Below are positions 1 through 7,750 of a stretch of DNA of 45,049 nt, piece by piece. Location of the stretch: contig CAZHOV010000018.1 of assembly GCA_964534315.1 (NCBI GenBank), positions 1 to 45,049 on the forward strand, read 5' to 3'. The notes under the pieces were generated by a model. It saw nothing but the letters and a program-made list of their open reading frames with translations, searched no databases and had not been told where the DNA came from. A program made the position numbers and the translations under genes. Each line of letters starts with the position of its first letter. Position 1 is the first letter of the stretch. The stretch comes from CAZHOV01 sp964534315. Its GTDB lineage: Bacteria; Bacteroidota; Bacteroidia; Chitinophagales; Saprospiraceae.

Positions 1-345
1 TTTTTTTTTAATTATTAGGTTCTTTTTCAATCCTTTGAACCCAAACCTCACGTTATATTAGAAAATTAAACAACCACTAATGCAACTATTTGCCTCCAAT
101 AATAGTTTTCCTCTATAGAAAAGTCAATTTTACCGAAAAAAAATAAATTGGTAAGATTTTTGATATAACTTATAATATCTTCAATACGACATTTTTAACA
201 ATTGTTAAATAAGATAACATTTCCCCTTATAACAATCTGTAAAAAATAATCGTTATACCAGTGGAATTTTTTTCAAAGAGTTTCTGTTTAGAAAATAAAA
301 GTAAATTTTGCTTCAAGAATAATGGGTGTTCTCATAGTGTGTGGG
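1..345. other. AT-rich intergenic leader, no gene seen
   Basis: This stretch is strongly AT-rich, opens with a poly-T run, and contains no open frame that resembles a protein. I see no tRNA fold and no complete Bacteroidetes promoter (TTTG plus TAnnTTTG) on either strand. It is probably the flank of a gene lying to the left of the window. Confidence 0.5.
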
Positions 346-387
346 CTGCCCCTCTGCCTTAACCGGCAGATGGGGCAGGTTTTTTTT
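346..387 (+). terminator. hairpin plus T-tract at the end of the NhaC gene
   Basis: The arms at 346-358 and 365-378 pair over 13 bp with a single bulged T at 371, and T380-387 follows on the plus strand. This is the layout of an intrinsic terminator for plus-strand transcripts coming from the left. The antiporter stop codon (minus strand, 386-388) overlaps the T-tract, so the same hairpin lies directly behind that gene. On the minus strand no U-run follows it, so its effect on antiporter mRNA is less certain. Confidence 0.55.
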
Positions 388-2461
388 ATGCCCCCTCTTC
401 TACTTTTTTTCCGAACTGCAAAATCAGTAAATAAAGCACACCAATACTCGTCAGGAAAATTATAGCGCAAAGCAACCAGCCCCCTCCAAGGTAAGAAGCG
501 ACAGCTCCCGCCACAATGCTAACCAGACCGACCGTCAACGCATAGGGTAATTGTGTCCTTACGTGATCGATATGATTACAATCGGAGGCCAGCGAACTCA
601 GTATAGTCGTATCGGAAATGGGGGAGCAATGATCTCCCAAAACAGATGCAGCCAACACAACCGCGATCACATTCAGTAAGATCTCCTGGCTTATTTCGGG
701 AGATAACCCTACGGCTTGACAAACAGCCCAGGTTGTAGGAATAGAAATGGGATATAAAATGGCCATCGTACTCCAACTTGATCCGGTAGAAAAAGCAATG
801 GTAGCTGATAGGACAAAAATAATGCTTGGCATCAAATAAGGACTAATATTTCCCGACAAAAGGCCTGTAAGATAAGTGGCCGTGTGCAGTTCCGATGTCG
901 TGATAGCCAGCGACCACGCCAATACCAGAATAATTACAGCAGGCATCATCGTTTTTAAGCCGGTAACTAAAGTAAACATGGTATCGATCGTCCGCATGAT
1001 CCTCGCTCCCAGGGTGATGATAATCGCTATGACTACTCCTGATATGGATGCCCATAAAAGCGCGACATAAGAGTCCGAATTGCCAATTAGCTTGCCTAGT
1101 TTGGTAAAGAAAGAAACAGTTTCGCCTTCAAATAAGGCCGGGATAGCACTCCAGGTCGCTGACCAAGTGCTTGAGGCCATATTTACTCCTGCATCCACTA
1201 ACTCTCCGTACGTACTAGCCATACCCGTATCTAACAATCCGAAGATCGTCATTCCAATGACGGTAAGAACCGGAACGGCAGCGTGCCACCATATCTTTGG
1301 CGCTCCTCCAACAGGACTCAGGTCTTCCATATTGGGCTCGTCATCGTCTAGCGAAACTGCCGGAGACACCTGCCCCTCAAATCGCGCCCGCTTCTCCGCT
1401 TTAAGCATCGGACCATATTCTCTTCCTGTGTAGATGAGCATTAAAATAAATAATAATGTCAACGCAGGGTAAAAGGAGTATTTTAAGGATTGTAAAAATA
1501 TGGAGTACGTACTCAACGATTGATCGAAACCAGAAAGCAACTTGATCCCATCTTCTATATATCCCAGTTCTGCTCCAATCCAGGTCGTGATAAAGGCGAC
1601 CGCTGCTACCGGAGCTGCTGTACTATCTACGATATAAGCCAGTTTCTCCCTCGAAATTTTGAAGCGATCGGTTACCGATCGCATCGTATTTCCCACAATT
1701 AGCGTATTGGCATAATCGTCAAAAAAGATCGCTACCCCCAATAGCCAGGTAATAAATTGGGCGCTTTTCGGAGTGGTGGCAAAACGTGATAACGCATTGA
1801 TCACGCCTGCCATCCCGCCGTTCCTGGAAATTATGGCTACCATACCTCCAATCAACAAAGAAAAGACAATGACAGCCAGGTGCCCCCCATCATTTAAGGC
1901 ATTGACGATGTATTTCTCTACTACCTGAAAAAAACTGAGGAAGAGGTAATAGATGGAATCTATTCGTAGCCCTCCGGCAATGAAAGCGCCCGTCCAGATA
2001 CCTGCAAATAAAGCGATAATGACCTCTCTAAAGATCAATGCTAATACGATAGCAACTAGTGGCGGAAGAATGGACATCCATAACGGAATGGTGCGTAATC
2101 GTTCCGACCCATTACTTTTTACAGATGCATGATGTAACCTAAACTCGTTGCCGGATCGTATCAAAAACAACTTACCCCGGAAATCCGTTTCTATTTTATA
2201 TCTGGCTTCGTCATTTTTGAATGTTAACGTGTCCGGCTGTTGATTGATTTCAATTGGGGTGCGGGCATCGCCAACAGCAGAACGGAAGAGTAAGAACTGC
2301 TCCTCACCTTTAATTTCCATGTTCAACTCATAAGTCTCCATTTGTTGGAGCGGCTTTTCCGTTTCTTGAGGAAGTTTGAGGGTATCCGCAGGGTTTTGTC
2401 CGAAGATTGTGACTGCAAGCAGGCAAAAAGAGAGGTTCAGAAGAAATAATCGACCAGGCAT
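386..2461 (-). CDS. NhaC-family Na+/H+ antiporter with a periplasmic N-terminal extension
   Basis: The 691-aa product is a polytopic membrane protein of the NhaC/ArsB-like antiporter superfamily, expected to exchange Na+ for H+ across the inner membrane. Hydrophobic segments start near residue 127 and continue to about 680. Conserved-looking stretches include FFDDYANTLIVGNTMR and GSSWSTMAILYPI, typical of the family. Before the first membrane segment there is a signal peptide (about 1-22) and roughly 100 residues of soluble sequence, which should be periplasmic; most NhaC proteins lack this. The gene is divergent from the VCBS gene, 64 bp away. Family assignment is secure; ion specificity is inferred, and transport of another substrate such as an organic acid is possible. 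Confidence 0.85.
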   Translation of the reverse strand: MPGRLFLLNLSFCLLAVTIFGQNPADTLKLPQETEKPLQQMETYELNMEIKGEEQFLLFRSAVGDARTPIEINQQPDTLTFKNDEARYKIETDFRGKLFLIRSGNEFRLHHASVKSNGSERLRTIPLWMSILPPLVAIVLALIFREVIIALFAGIWTGAFIAGGLRIDSIYYLFLSFFQVVEKYIVNALNDGGHLAVIVFSLLIGGMVAIISRNGGMAGVINALSRFATTPKSAQFITWLLGVAIFFDDYANTLIVGNTMRSVTDRFKISREKLAYIVDSTAAPVAAVAFITTWIGAELGYIEDGIKLLSGFDQSLSTYSIFLQSLKYSFYPALTLLFILMLIYTGREYGPMLKAEKRARFEGQVSPAVSLDDDEPNMEDLSPVGGAPKIWWHAAVPVLTVIGMTIFGLLDTGMASTYGELVDAGVNMASSTWSATWSAIPALFEGETVSFFTKLGKLIGNSDSYVALLWASISGVVIAIIITLGARIMRTIDTMFTLVTGLKTMMPAVIILVLAWSLAITTSELHTATYLTGLLSGNISPYLMPSIIFVLSATIAFSTGSSWSTMAILYPISIPTTWAVCQAVGLSPEISQEILLNVIAVVLAASVLGDHCSPISDTTILSSLASDCNHIDHVRTQLPYALTVGLVSIVAGAVASYLGGGWLLCAIIFLTSIGVLYLLILQFGKKVEEGA

Positions 2462-2473
2462 ATTGATTTTTTA

Positions 2474-2481
2474 TAAATTTG
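2474..2481 (+). promoter_or_regulatory. Bacteroidetes -7 element (TAAATTTG)
   Basis: TAAATTTG matches the TAnnTTTG consensus of the Bacteroidetes primary sigma factor. It lies 44 bp before the ATG of the VCBS/T9SS gene at 2526, leaving a leader of about 40 nt. I do not see a good TTTG element at the expected upstream spacing. Confidence 0.4.
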
Positions 2482-2525
2482 AGGAACGCAGCAATGACGT
2501 TTTTTAAAAACAACCAATAAAGAAA

Positions 2526-4796
2526 ATGATCGAAAATCTAATTACCAAATTATTTTTTGTTTTTTGCATTTTTACTTTGAGTTTAACGCTAAATGCCCAG
2601 AGTCTTTCCAACTTTTCTTTTCCGGTAACCGTTAACGGGGAAAATCTGAAATACGCTTTAGCGGGAGGACTGAATAAACCTCAATTTTTGGATATCGATC
2701 TCAACCAGGATGGTATTGAAGATCTCTATGTGTTTGATCGTGAGGGTAGTGCCCACCTAACTTTTATCAATAACGGAACGAATGATGCGGTGGATTATGA
2801 ATATGCACCTATTTATGAACGGCAATTTCCGGATAATCGCAGCTGGGTGATCATTGAAGATTATGATCAGGACGGCGCTAAAGATATTTTTGCTTATGCG
2901 TATGACCAACCCGCTCCTGGGTGTATCGTTTATAAAGGGCGTTATGAAAATGGTATCATTCATTTTGATCGCCTCCAAGTTGGCGGTTTCCCAGGCTTCA
3001 ATTTACTAAATGTTGAAGTCAATGGCAATCCTACCAATATTGCTATTGCCGAAACTGATTATCCGGCAATTGTCGATGTTGATGGGGATGAGGACCTGGA
3101 TATTTTAACTTTTGAGCCTAATGGCGGACCTGCGCTTTATTACTTTAGAAATCGTTCAGTAGAAATGGGGTATGGTCTGGATAGTCTCATCTTTACTTTT
3201 GATGATCAATGCTGGGGAGGATTTAAAGAAACAGGATTGAATGGAGATATCATTCTGAGTGACGATCCAGACGATTGTGCTTCAGGACTGGTTGGCAATG
3301 CTGCAAACCGACATGGAGCATCCGGAATCCTAGCTATCGATATGGATAATGACCAAGACCTGGAAATCATACTGGGTGATTTTGACCGCGAAACACTGAC
3401 CATACTATACAATGGAGGTACTCCGGATAATGCCTGGATAACCTCCTTCGAGACCAATTTCCCTTCCACTTCATTACCGGCTGATATGCCTCTATTTCTG
3501 ACAGCTTATAACTTGGATACCGATAATGATGCTATTCGGGACTTGCTGGTATCGCCTACTTCCGGTAGTCCGGTAGAGGACGTAGAATGTGTTTGGAGGT
3601 ACAAAAATGTAGGGTCTAATGAGAATCCGGTTTTTCAGCTACAAGAAACCGACTTCCTGGTAGGGGAAATGCTGGAAATGGGAACGGGTTCGCGTCCTGC
3701 ATTGGTCGATGTGAATGCTGACGGCCTCCTTGATCTGGTCGTTGGTAATTTGGAATTTTATGTTCCTTCATCGATTGAAAGAGATAGTCGACTTCATTTA
3801 TTCTTAAATACAGGAACTGCAACCAGCCCCAAGTTTGAGCTCAGCGATACGGATTGGTTAAACTTTAGTCAATACAGCAATGAGTTTAATTATGATTTTG
3901 CCCCCACCTTTGGCGATATTGACAGCGACGACGATTTAGATCTGTTTGTAGGCGAGAAACAGGGAGGTTTATTTTTTGTTGAAAATACGGCCGGTCCTGG
4001 AGCGCCTCTTAGCTTTGCCTCTCCGCAGTATAGTTATGCCGACATTGATGTGCAGCAACACTCTGTTCCCCAGATCGTCGACCTGAACCGAGATGGGTTA
4101 CCCGACATTGTGATGGGACAGCGATTGGGGACAATCGTCTATTTTCAAAATATCGGTACCTCCGGCAATCCGGATTTTAATCCGGATTTTACCATGCCAC
4201 CTAATAATATAAAGCTGGGTGATGTCAATACTCAGGACTTTGACAGCCCTACCAAAGGATTTAGCGCTCCTTACTTCATTGACTTCGACGGAGAATACAT
4301 GTTGTTTGCCGGTTCCTTCCGTGGCGGCGTCCGAAGATACACCAATATTGATGGCAATCTGGATGGAGTATTCACCTTAGAAACCGATCGTTTTGGTGGT
4401 CTGAGGGAAGGCGAAAATACTCATCTCGCCTTTGGTGATCTGAATAACGATGATATTTTAGAGGTGGTTGTCGGTAATTCAAGGGGAGGGCTGAGAGCCT
4501 ACGTCACCAACTACACCCTAGAGGGTACAGTCAATACAGAGAATATTGCCAATCAAATGGAAGTAAAGGTCTTTCCAAATCCGGCCTCCGATCAGGTCAT
4601 TCTTTCGTTGGATCAAAATATAAGTGGTAATGCCAATCTTCAGCTTTTTAACTCCCTCGGCCAACAAGTAAGGACCTTTACGCTGACCGGTAATCGTTTT
4701 TCGTTTCCGGTTGGCGACCTACCGGAAGGTGTTTATATTCTACGTCTGAGTTATGAGGGGGAGGAAGTGGTGAAGAGGTTTATAGTTAATAATTAG
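2526..4796 (+). CDS. secreted FG-GAP/VCBS repeat protein with T9SS sorting domain
   Basis: The 756-aa protein starts with a signal peptide (about 1-24, ending LNAQ). It then carries repeated Asp-rich FG-GAP/VCBS units such as DIDLNQDGIEDLYVFD, DVDGDEDLDILTFEP, DMDNDQDLEIILGD, DVNADGLLDLVVGN, DIDSDDDLDLFVG, DLNRDGLPDIVMG and DLNNDDILEVVVG. Their DxDxDG-like loops are calcium-binding in related beta-propellers. The last 80 or so residues (VKVFPNPASDQV to VVKRFIVNN) form a type A T9SS C-terminal domain, which directs export through the outer membrane and surface attachment. It is a likely surface adhesin or binding protein; the ligand is unknown. A heptamer repeat runs through its stop codon. 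Confidence 0.9.
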   Translation: MIENLITKLFFVFCIFTLSLTLNAQSLSNFSFPVTVNGENLKYALAGGLNKPQFLDIDLNQDGIEDLYVFDREGSAHLTFINNGTNDAVDYEYAPIYERQFPDNRSWVIIEDYDQDGAKDIFAYAYDQPAPGCIVYKGRYENGIIHFDRLQVGGFPGFNLLNVEVNGNPTNIAIAETDYPAIVDVDGDEDLDILTFEPNGGPALYYFRNRSVEMGYGLDSLIFTFDDQCWGGFKETGLNGDIILSDDPDDCASGLVGNAANRHGASGILAIDMDNDQDLEIILGDFDRETLTILYNGGTPDNAWITSFETNFPSTSLPADMPLFLTAYNLDTDNDAIRDLLVSPTSGSPVEDVECVWRYKNVGSNENPVFQLQETDFLVGEMLEMGTGSRPALVDVNADGLLDLVVGNLEFYVPSSIERDSRLHLFLNTGTATSPKFELSDTDWLNFSQYSNEFNYDFAPTFGDIDSDDDLDLFVGEKQGGLFFVENTAGPGAPLSFASPQYSYADIDVQQHSVPQIVDLNRDGLPDIVMGQRLGTIVYFQNIGTSGNPDFNPDFTMPPNNIKLGDVNTQDFDSPTKGFSAPYFIDFDGEYMLFAGSFRGGVRRYTNIDGNLDGVFTLETDRFGGLREGENTHLAFGDLNNDDILEVVVGNSRGGLRAYVTNYTLEGTVNTENIANQMEVKVFPNPASDQVILSLDQNISGNANLQLFNSLGQQVRTFTLTGNRFSFPVGDLPEGVYILRLSYEGEEVVKRFIVNN

Positions 4797-4855
4797 TAGT
4801 TAGTAGTTTATAATTAATAGTTAATAATTAGTAGTTAATAGTTAATAGTTGAGGG
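4779..4855. repeat. heptamer tandem tract (TTAATAG-like) over a stop codon
   Basis: Ten consecutive 7-bp units at 4779-4848 follow the pattern TTWRTAR (TTTATAG, TTAATAA, TTAGTAG and similar). A decayed unit, TTGAGGG, follows at 4849-4855. The first units encode the last residues of the VCBS protein, and its TAG stop (4794-4796) is part of a unit. Because 7 is not a multiple of 3, the tract places TAA/TAG stops in all plus frames. Confidence 0.85.
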
Positions 4856-4888
4856 TGTTTCAAAACACTATTCGTGTTTCGAAACACC
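4854..4888. repeat. 15-bp inverted repeat made of two 14-bp palindromes
   Basis: GTGTTTCAAAACAC (4855-4868) and GTGTTTCGAAACAC (4874-4887) are separated by TATTC. The second copy is a perfect palindrome and the first differs from it at one base. Together with their flanking G and C they form a 15-bp hairpin with one mismatch and a 5-nt loop. It could be part of a terminator or a binding site for a dimeric protein; neither is demonstrated. Confidence 0.7.
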
Positions 4889-4900
4889 AAACTTTCTTCT

Positions 4901-4961
4901 TTGGGAGGGCTGTTTTTTCTAAAAAAATCATTGATTTTTTTAGAAAAAACAGCCCTCCCAA
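4901..4961. terminator. 30-bp perfect inverted repeat, likely bidirectional terminator
   Basis: Positions 4901-4930 are the exact reverse complement of 4932-4961, with one base (T4931) between them. The stem has a GC-rich base (GGGAGGGCTG) and an A/T-rich top. It sits between the convergent VCBS and YggS genes, where a bidirectional terminator is expected, but it is far longer than a usual terminator stem. Confidence 0.65.
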
Positions 4962-4977
4962 AATAAAAAATTCCTTA

Positions 4978-5010
4978 GAGGGAGTCTAAAAGACTTTTTA
5001 GACGGCCTCC
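4978..5010. repeat. hairpin element with the GACGGCC motif, copy A
   Basis: GTCTAAAA (4984-4991) pairs with TTTTAGAC (4996-5003). GGGAG and CTCCC lie outside that stem, with the bulge CGGC on the right side. The right arm (ACTTTTTAGACGGCC) closely matches ACTTTTGAGACGGCC in the hairpin at 36775-36822, suggesting a small dispersed element. Confidence 0.45.
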
Positions 5011-5011
5011 C

Positions 5012-5039
5012 ATTGCTCATTGCCCATTGCCCATCACTC
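5012..5039. repeat. heptamer tandem tract (ATTGCCC) at the yggS stop codon
   Basis: Four 7-bp units (ATTGCTC, ATTGCCC, ATTGCCC, ATCACTC) run into the TGA stop of the minus-strand YggS gene (5034-5036). Read on the coding strand, the unit is GGGCAAT. The sequence is unrelated to the heptamer on the other side of this intergenic gap, but the period and the position at a stop codon are the same. Confidence 0.65.
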
Positions 5040-5690
5040 CCTTTTTCCAAAAAGTAGGGTGCCGATCCGGACCATGGTACTGCCTTCTTCCAGAGCGATT
5101 TTATAATCTCCGGTCATGCCCATGGAAACCTCTTTGAAGTAGGGATTGTCGGTGAAAAACTGTTTTTTAAGGTCATTAAAGATTGATTTGAGGTATTGAA
5201 ATTCTTTTCTGACTTGTTGTTCATCATCGGTGAAGGTCGCCATTCCCATCACACCAGTAATACGGACGGCTTGAAGTTGCTGATAAGCAGGAGAAGAGAG
5301 GATTTCCCTGGATCCAGGCAGGTCGAGGCCGTATTTAGAATCTTCGGCGGCTATTTTGAACTCCAGTAGTACATCGATCACCCGGTCGTTTTTAAGGGCT
5401 TGCTTGTTGATTTCTTTGAGCAATTTTAAGCTATCGACAGAATGGATGAGCTTAACGAAGGGAGCAATATATTTTACTTTATTGGTTTGCAGGTGGCCTA
5501 CCATATGCCATTGGATATCTTTGGGGAGTATTTCATGTTTTTCCTTCATTTCCTGAGCCCTGTTTTCTCCGAAGATGCGGTGTCCCTGATTATAAAATTG
5601 AAGGATAAGGTCTGTCGGTTTGGTTTTGGAGACGGCTACCAATTTTGCGTTGAATGGCTGAAGCTCTTGTAGTAAGGTGTTGATTTTCAT
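5034..5690 (-). CDS. YggS/PLPBP-family pyridoxal phosphate homeostasis protein
   Basis: The 218-aa protein belongs to the YggS/PROSC single-domain alanine-racemase-fold family, which binds PLP and buffers vitamin B6 without a known catalytic reaction. The PLP lysine is K22 in LVAVSKTKP. Other family motifs visible are FGENRAQE, WHMVGHLQTNK, IHSVDS and GLDLPGSREI. MGMTGDY near the C-terminus holds the phosphate-binding segment. The length is close to the family's usual 220-235 residues. It is convergent with the VCBS gene. The upstream TlpA-like gene is separated by a strong terminator, so yggS probably has its own promoter in 5694-5740, although I see no clear consensus there. Confidence 0.93.
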   Translation of the reverse strand: MKINTLLQELQPFNAKLVAVSKTKPTDLILQFYNQGHRIFGENRAQEMKEKHEILPKDIQWHMVGHLQTNKVKYIAPFVKLIHSVDSLKLLKEINKQALKNDRVIDVLLEFKIAAEDSKYGLDLPGSREILSSPAYQQLQAVRITGVMGMATFTDDEQQVRKEFQYLKSIFNDLKKQFFTDNPYFKEVSMGMTGDYKIALEEGSTMVRIGTLLFGKRE

Positions 5691-5740
5691 CGTATAAATA
5701 ATTTAGTCAATGGCTGATTTCCTTCTGTTCTTGTAACAAA

Positions 5741-5793
5741 AAAAGTAAAAAAAGGGTCTCTTTTCGGCGAAAAGAGACCCTTTTTTTACTTTT
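5741..5793 (-). terminator. 26-bp perfect inverted repeat, terminator of the TlpA-like gene
   Basis: AAAAGT...TTTTCG (5741-5766) is the exact reverse complement of 5768-5793, with one base, G67 of the 5700s, at the centre. The core GGGTCTC/GAGACCC is flanked by seven-base A and T runs. On the minus strand a U-rich tail follows directly, so this is a strong intrinsic terminator starting 13 bp after the TlpA-like stop. It probably works in both directions. Confidence 0.8.
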
Positions 5794-5805
5794 AAATAAC
5801 AGATT

Positions 5806-6945
5806 CTATAAATACTTCTTAATTAAATCTTCAATTCCGCCTCGTAATGGATTGACACCGACCATCGCGATTTTTCCGTCACGATCGATTAGGAAAGTTT
5901 TCGGGATACTTCTTACGCCGTACATTTTAGCAACGGGAGAATTCCAGTGTTTAAGGTCAGAAACGTGGGTGTCCCAAAGTAATTCGTCTTTTTCGATAGC
6001 GGCGATCCAGCGATTTTTAGCATTTTCCAATTGCGCATCGATTTGGGATTGGTCTTGGAGGCGAGGAAGGAGTCTTGGATTTATTCCGTCAAGGGATACG
6101 CTGAAAACTTCGAATCCCTGGTCGTTGTATTTTTTGTACATTTCAACCACATGAGGATTTGCCTTTCGACAGGGGCGGCACCAACTTGCCCAAAAATCCA
6201 GGAGGACTAATTTTCCTCTAAGGTCTGATAATTTATGCGTCTTACCATCAGGGCCTTTCATTTCGATATCGGGAGCAACTTCGCCGACTTTAATTTTTTC
6301 TAGTGCGCGTTGAGCGGCGATTTGTGTTTCGGCTTGTGTAATTACTTTGGAGTAATCTTCAGTATATTTGGAATCCGGATACTTTGCAGTAAGTTTTTGA
6401 CTAATGGATTTGTGGAGTTCCAGATTACCGGCAGATACGCCTGTTCCTTGAGTATTTAGAGCCAGCCACATAGCGACAAGCGGGTTCTCCGACTTTTCAA
6501 TGGCCATTTTGACACCTTTCCTGTCAATTTTCTTATTGACAAAATCATTCATAGTGGAAGCGAAAGACTGGGCAGCCTCTGAGCCTTTGATATCTACCTT
6601 ATAATTTTGGATGGTAGAAAGATCACCATTGATGGTAACAGTTTTTTCATCGCCGGCAAATGGGAGAAATATCCGTTTTGCTCCGATTCGAATGCGGTAA
6701 ATACCAGCTTCGAGTTGTTTACCAAGGTCGAGTTTAAAACTTCCCGATCCGTCAATATCTGTATTACCGATCACTTCATTTTGATTACCGAAACCGCTCC
6801 TATCTAAAAATAGCTTTATATCAGTAGCATTTTCAATGGTTCCCTTTAGTAATGTTCCTTTTGAATTTTCTGCTACTGTATTGCTACACTGAAGGCTGAG
6901 CGTCACGACGGCTAAAAGTAGCACCATGGAAAAAATATTTTTCAT
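5806..6945 (-). CDS. TlpA-like thiol-disulfide lipoprotein
   Basis: From ATG 6943-6945 the product is 379 aa. It begins with a lipoprotein signal (LLLAVVTLSLQC, lipidated Cys20). A beta-rich N-terminal domain (about 28-125) of the DUF4369 type is followed by a helical linker. An AhpC/TSA-Redoxin domain (about 220-379) carries WCRPC (C256, C259) and the cis-Pro segment SIPKTFLID. Such proteins act in the periplasm as thiol-disulfide reductants, often for cytochrome c or outer-membrane protein folding. A longer frame begins at 6990, but that ATG lies inside a -7 promoter element (6988-6995), and the lipoprotein signal starts at the internal Met, so I chose 6945. The partner is unknown. Confidence 0.88.
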   Translation of the reverse strand: MKNIFSMVLLLAVVTLSLQCSNTVAENSKGTLLKGTIENATDIKLFLDRSGFGNQNEVIGNTDIDGSGSFKLDLGKQLEAGIYRIRIGAKRIFLPFAGDEKTVTINGDLSTIQNYKVDIKGSEAAQSFASTMNDFVNKKIDRKGVKMAIEKSENPLVAMWLALNTQGTGVSAGNLELHKSISQKLTAKYPDSKYTEDYSKVITQAETQIAAQRALEKIKVGEVAPDIEMKGPDGKTHKLSDLRGKLVLLDFWASWCRPCRKANPHVVEMYKKYNDQGFEVFSVSLDGINPRLLPRLQDQSQIDAQLENAKNRWIAAIEKDELLWDTHVSDLKHWNSPVAKMYGVRSIPKTFLIDRDGKIAMVGVNPLRGGIEDLIKKYL

Positions 6946-6987
6946 GTTCATTAAGGATTTGGTTATAAAATATAGTTTCTTTAAAGA

Positions 6988-6995
6988 CAAAGATA
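6988..6995 (-). promoter_or_regulatory. Bacteroidetes -7 element (TATCTTTG) that decides a start
   Basis: Read on the minus strand, TATCTTTG matches TAnnTTTG exactly. Transcription would start near 6982, downstream of the alternative ATG at 6988-6990. That makes the lipoprotein-encoding ATG at 6943-6945 the real start, with a leader of about 37 nt. Confidence 0.5.
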
Positions 6996-7053
6996 AAGGG
7001 AGTTTTTTAATTTTCAGAAGATCAGAAGTTAAAAGGATTTAACATTTGGAAAA

Positions 7054-7695
7054 TTAGCTGATCCAGTAATTAATTGCAAAGAAGAAAATGAGATAAATCC
7101 ATAAGGCATCCAGAAAATGCCAGTACATGGAAAGCAATTTTAGTTTGAGGCGCTTCTCGGGGTCTGAAAAGTAGACAAGCACGCTAACCGGTTCTTTCAT
7201 TCGGCGGTAGGCGGTAATCAGAAAAAGGATGATAAAAGGAAGCCCTGCGATCACGTGGGCAAAGTGAAGGCCAGAGATGACGTAGAGATAAGAAGCCGAA
7301 TTACTTGAATTAATAAAGATTTTTTGAGCAAAGAGCATTTGCCAACCGATGTATTGAGCGATCAAAAAGACAACGGTTAGAATGATGGTAATGAGGAGTG
7401 CTTGTTGATAGGTTTTTGTATTATCCTTGCGATAAGCATTTTTTGCCCAATTCATAGTCATACTACTTCCAATCAAAATTACGGTATTGAAAAGAAAGAT
7501 TAGTGGAATACGGACCGGAGGAGTAGGGTTTTGGACCCTGGAATAGATATAAGCGGCCGAGAAAGCCAAGAATAGCGCCGTTAAGCTTATCAATACCAAT
7601 ATCATGAGGATATTGTAAGGATGAAAAGTCATGTTTTCCTCGTTCGGATAATTGTTTCCCATGTTTCGATTACCTGATAAATATATGTTTTTCAA
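7054..7695 (-). CDS. cytochrome c oxidase subunit III family protein
   Basis: The 213-aa protein has five predicted membrane helices and the heme-copper oxidase subunit III signatures: YVISGLHFAHVIAGL in the middle and YWHFLDALWIYLIFF at the end. Subunit III supports the catalytic subunit I of aa3- or caa3-type terminal oxidases in the inner membrane. The five-helix form lacking the first two helices is usual for bacterial CyoC/CtaE-like proteins. No subunit I or II gene lies next to it here, so it is detached from the usual oxidase cluster or is a paralog. ATG 7660-7662 (MGNNYPNEENM) is an alternative start, because the first 11 residues are not hydrophobic. Nitric-oxide-reductase-associated NorE is related and cannot be excluded. 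Confidence 0.85.
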   Translation of the reverse strand: MKNIYLSGNRNMGNNYPNEENMTFHPYNILMILVLISLTALFLAFSAAYIYSRVQNPTPPVRIPLIFLFNTVILIGSSMTMNWAKNAYRKDNTKTYQQALLITIILTVVFLIAQYIGWQMLFAQKIFINSSNSASYLYVISGLHFAHVIAGLPFIILFLITAYRRMKEPVSVLVYFSDPEKRLKLKLLSMYWHFLDALWIYLIFFFAINYWIS

Positions 7696-7750
7696 TGATT
7701 AACAAGGGTAACAATAAGAGGGCAAAAGAGTTTGTATAGAGCGGATGATT

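Noticed and set aside
6943..6990. Longer N-terminus for the TlpA-like protein (start at 6990)
   Set aside because: The extra ATG lies inside a -7 promoter element and would bury the lipoprotein signal behind 15 unrelated residues.
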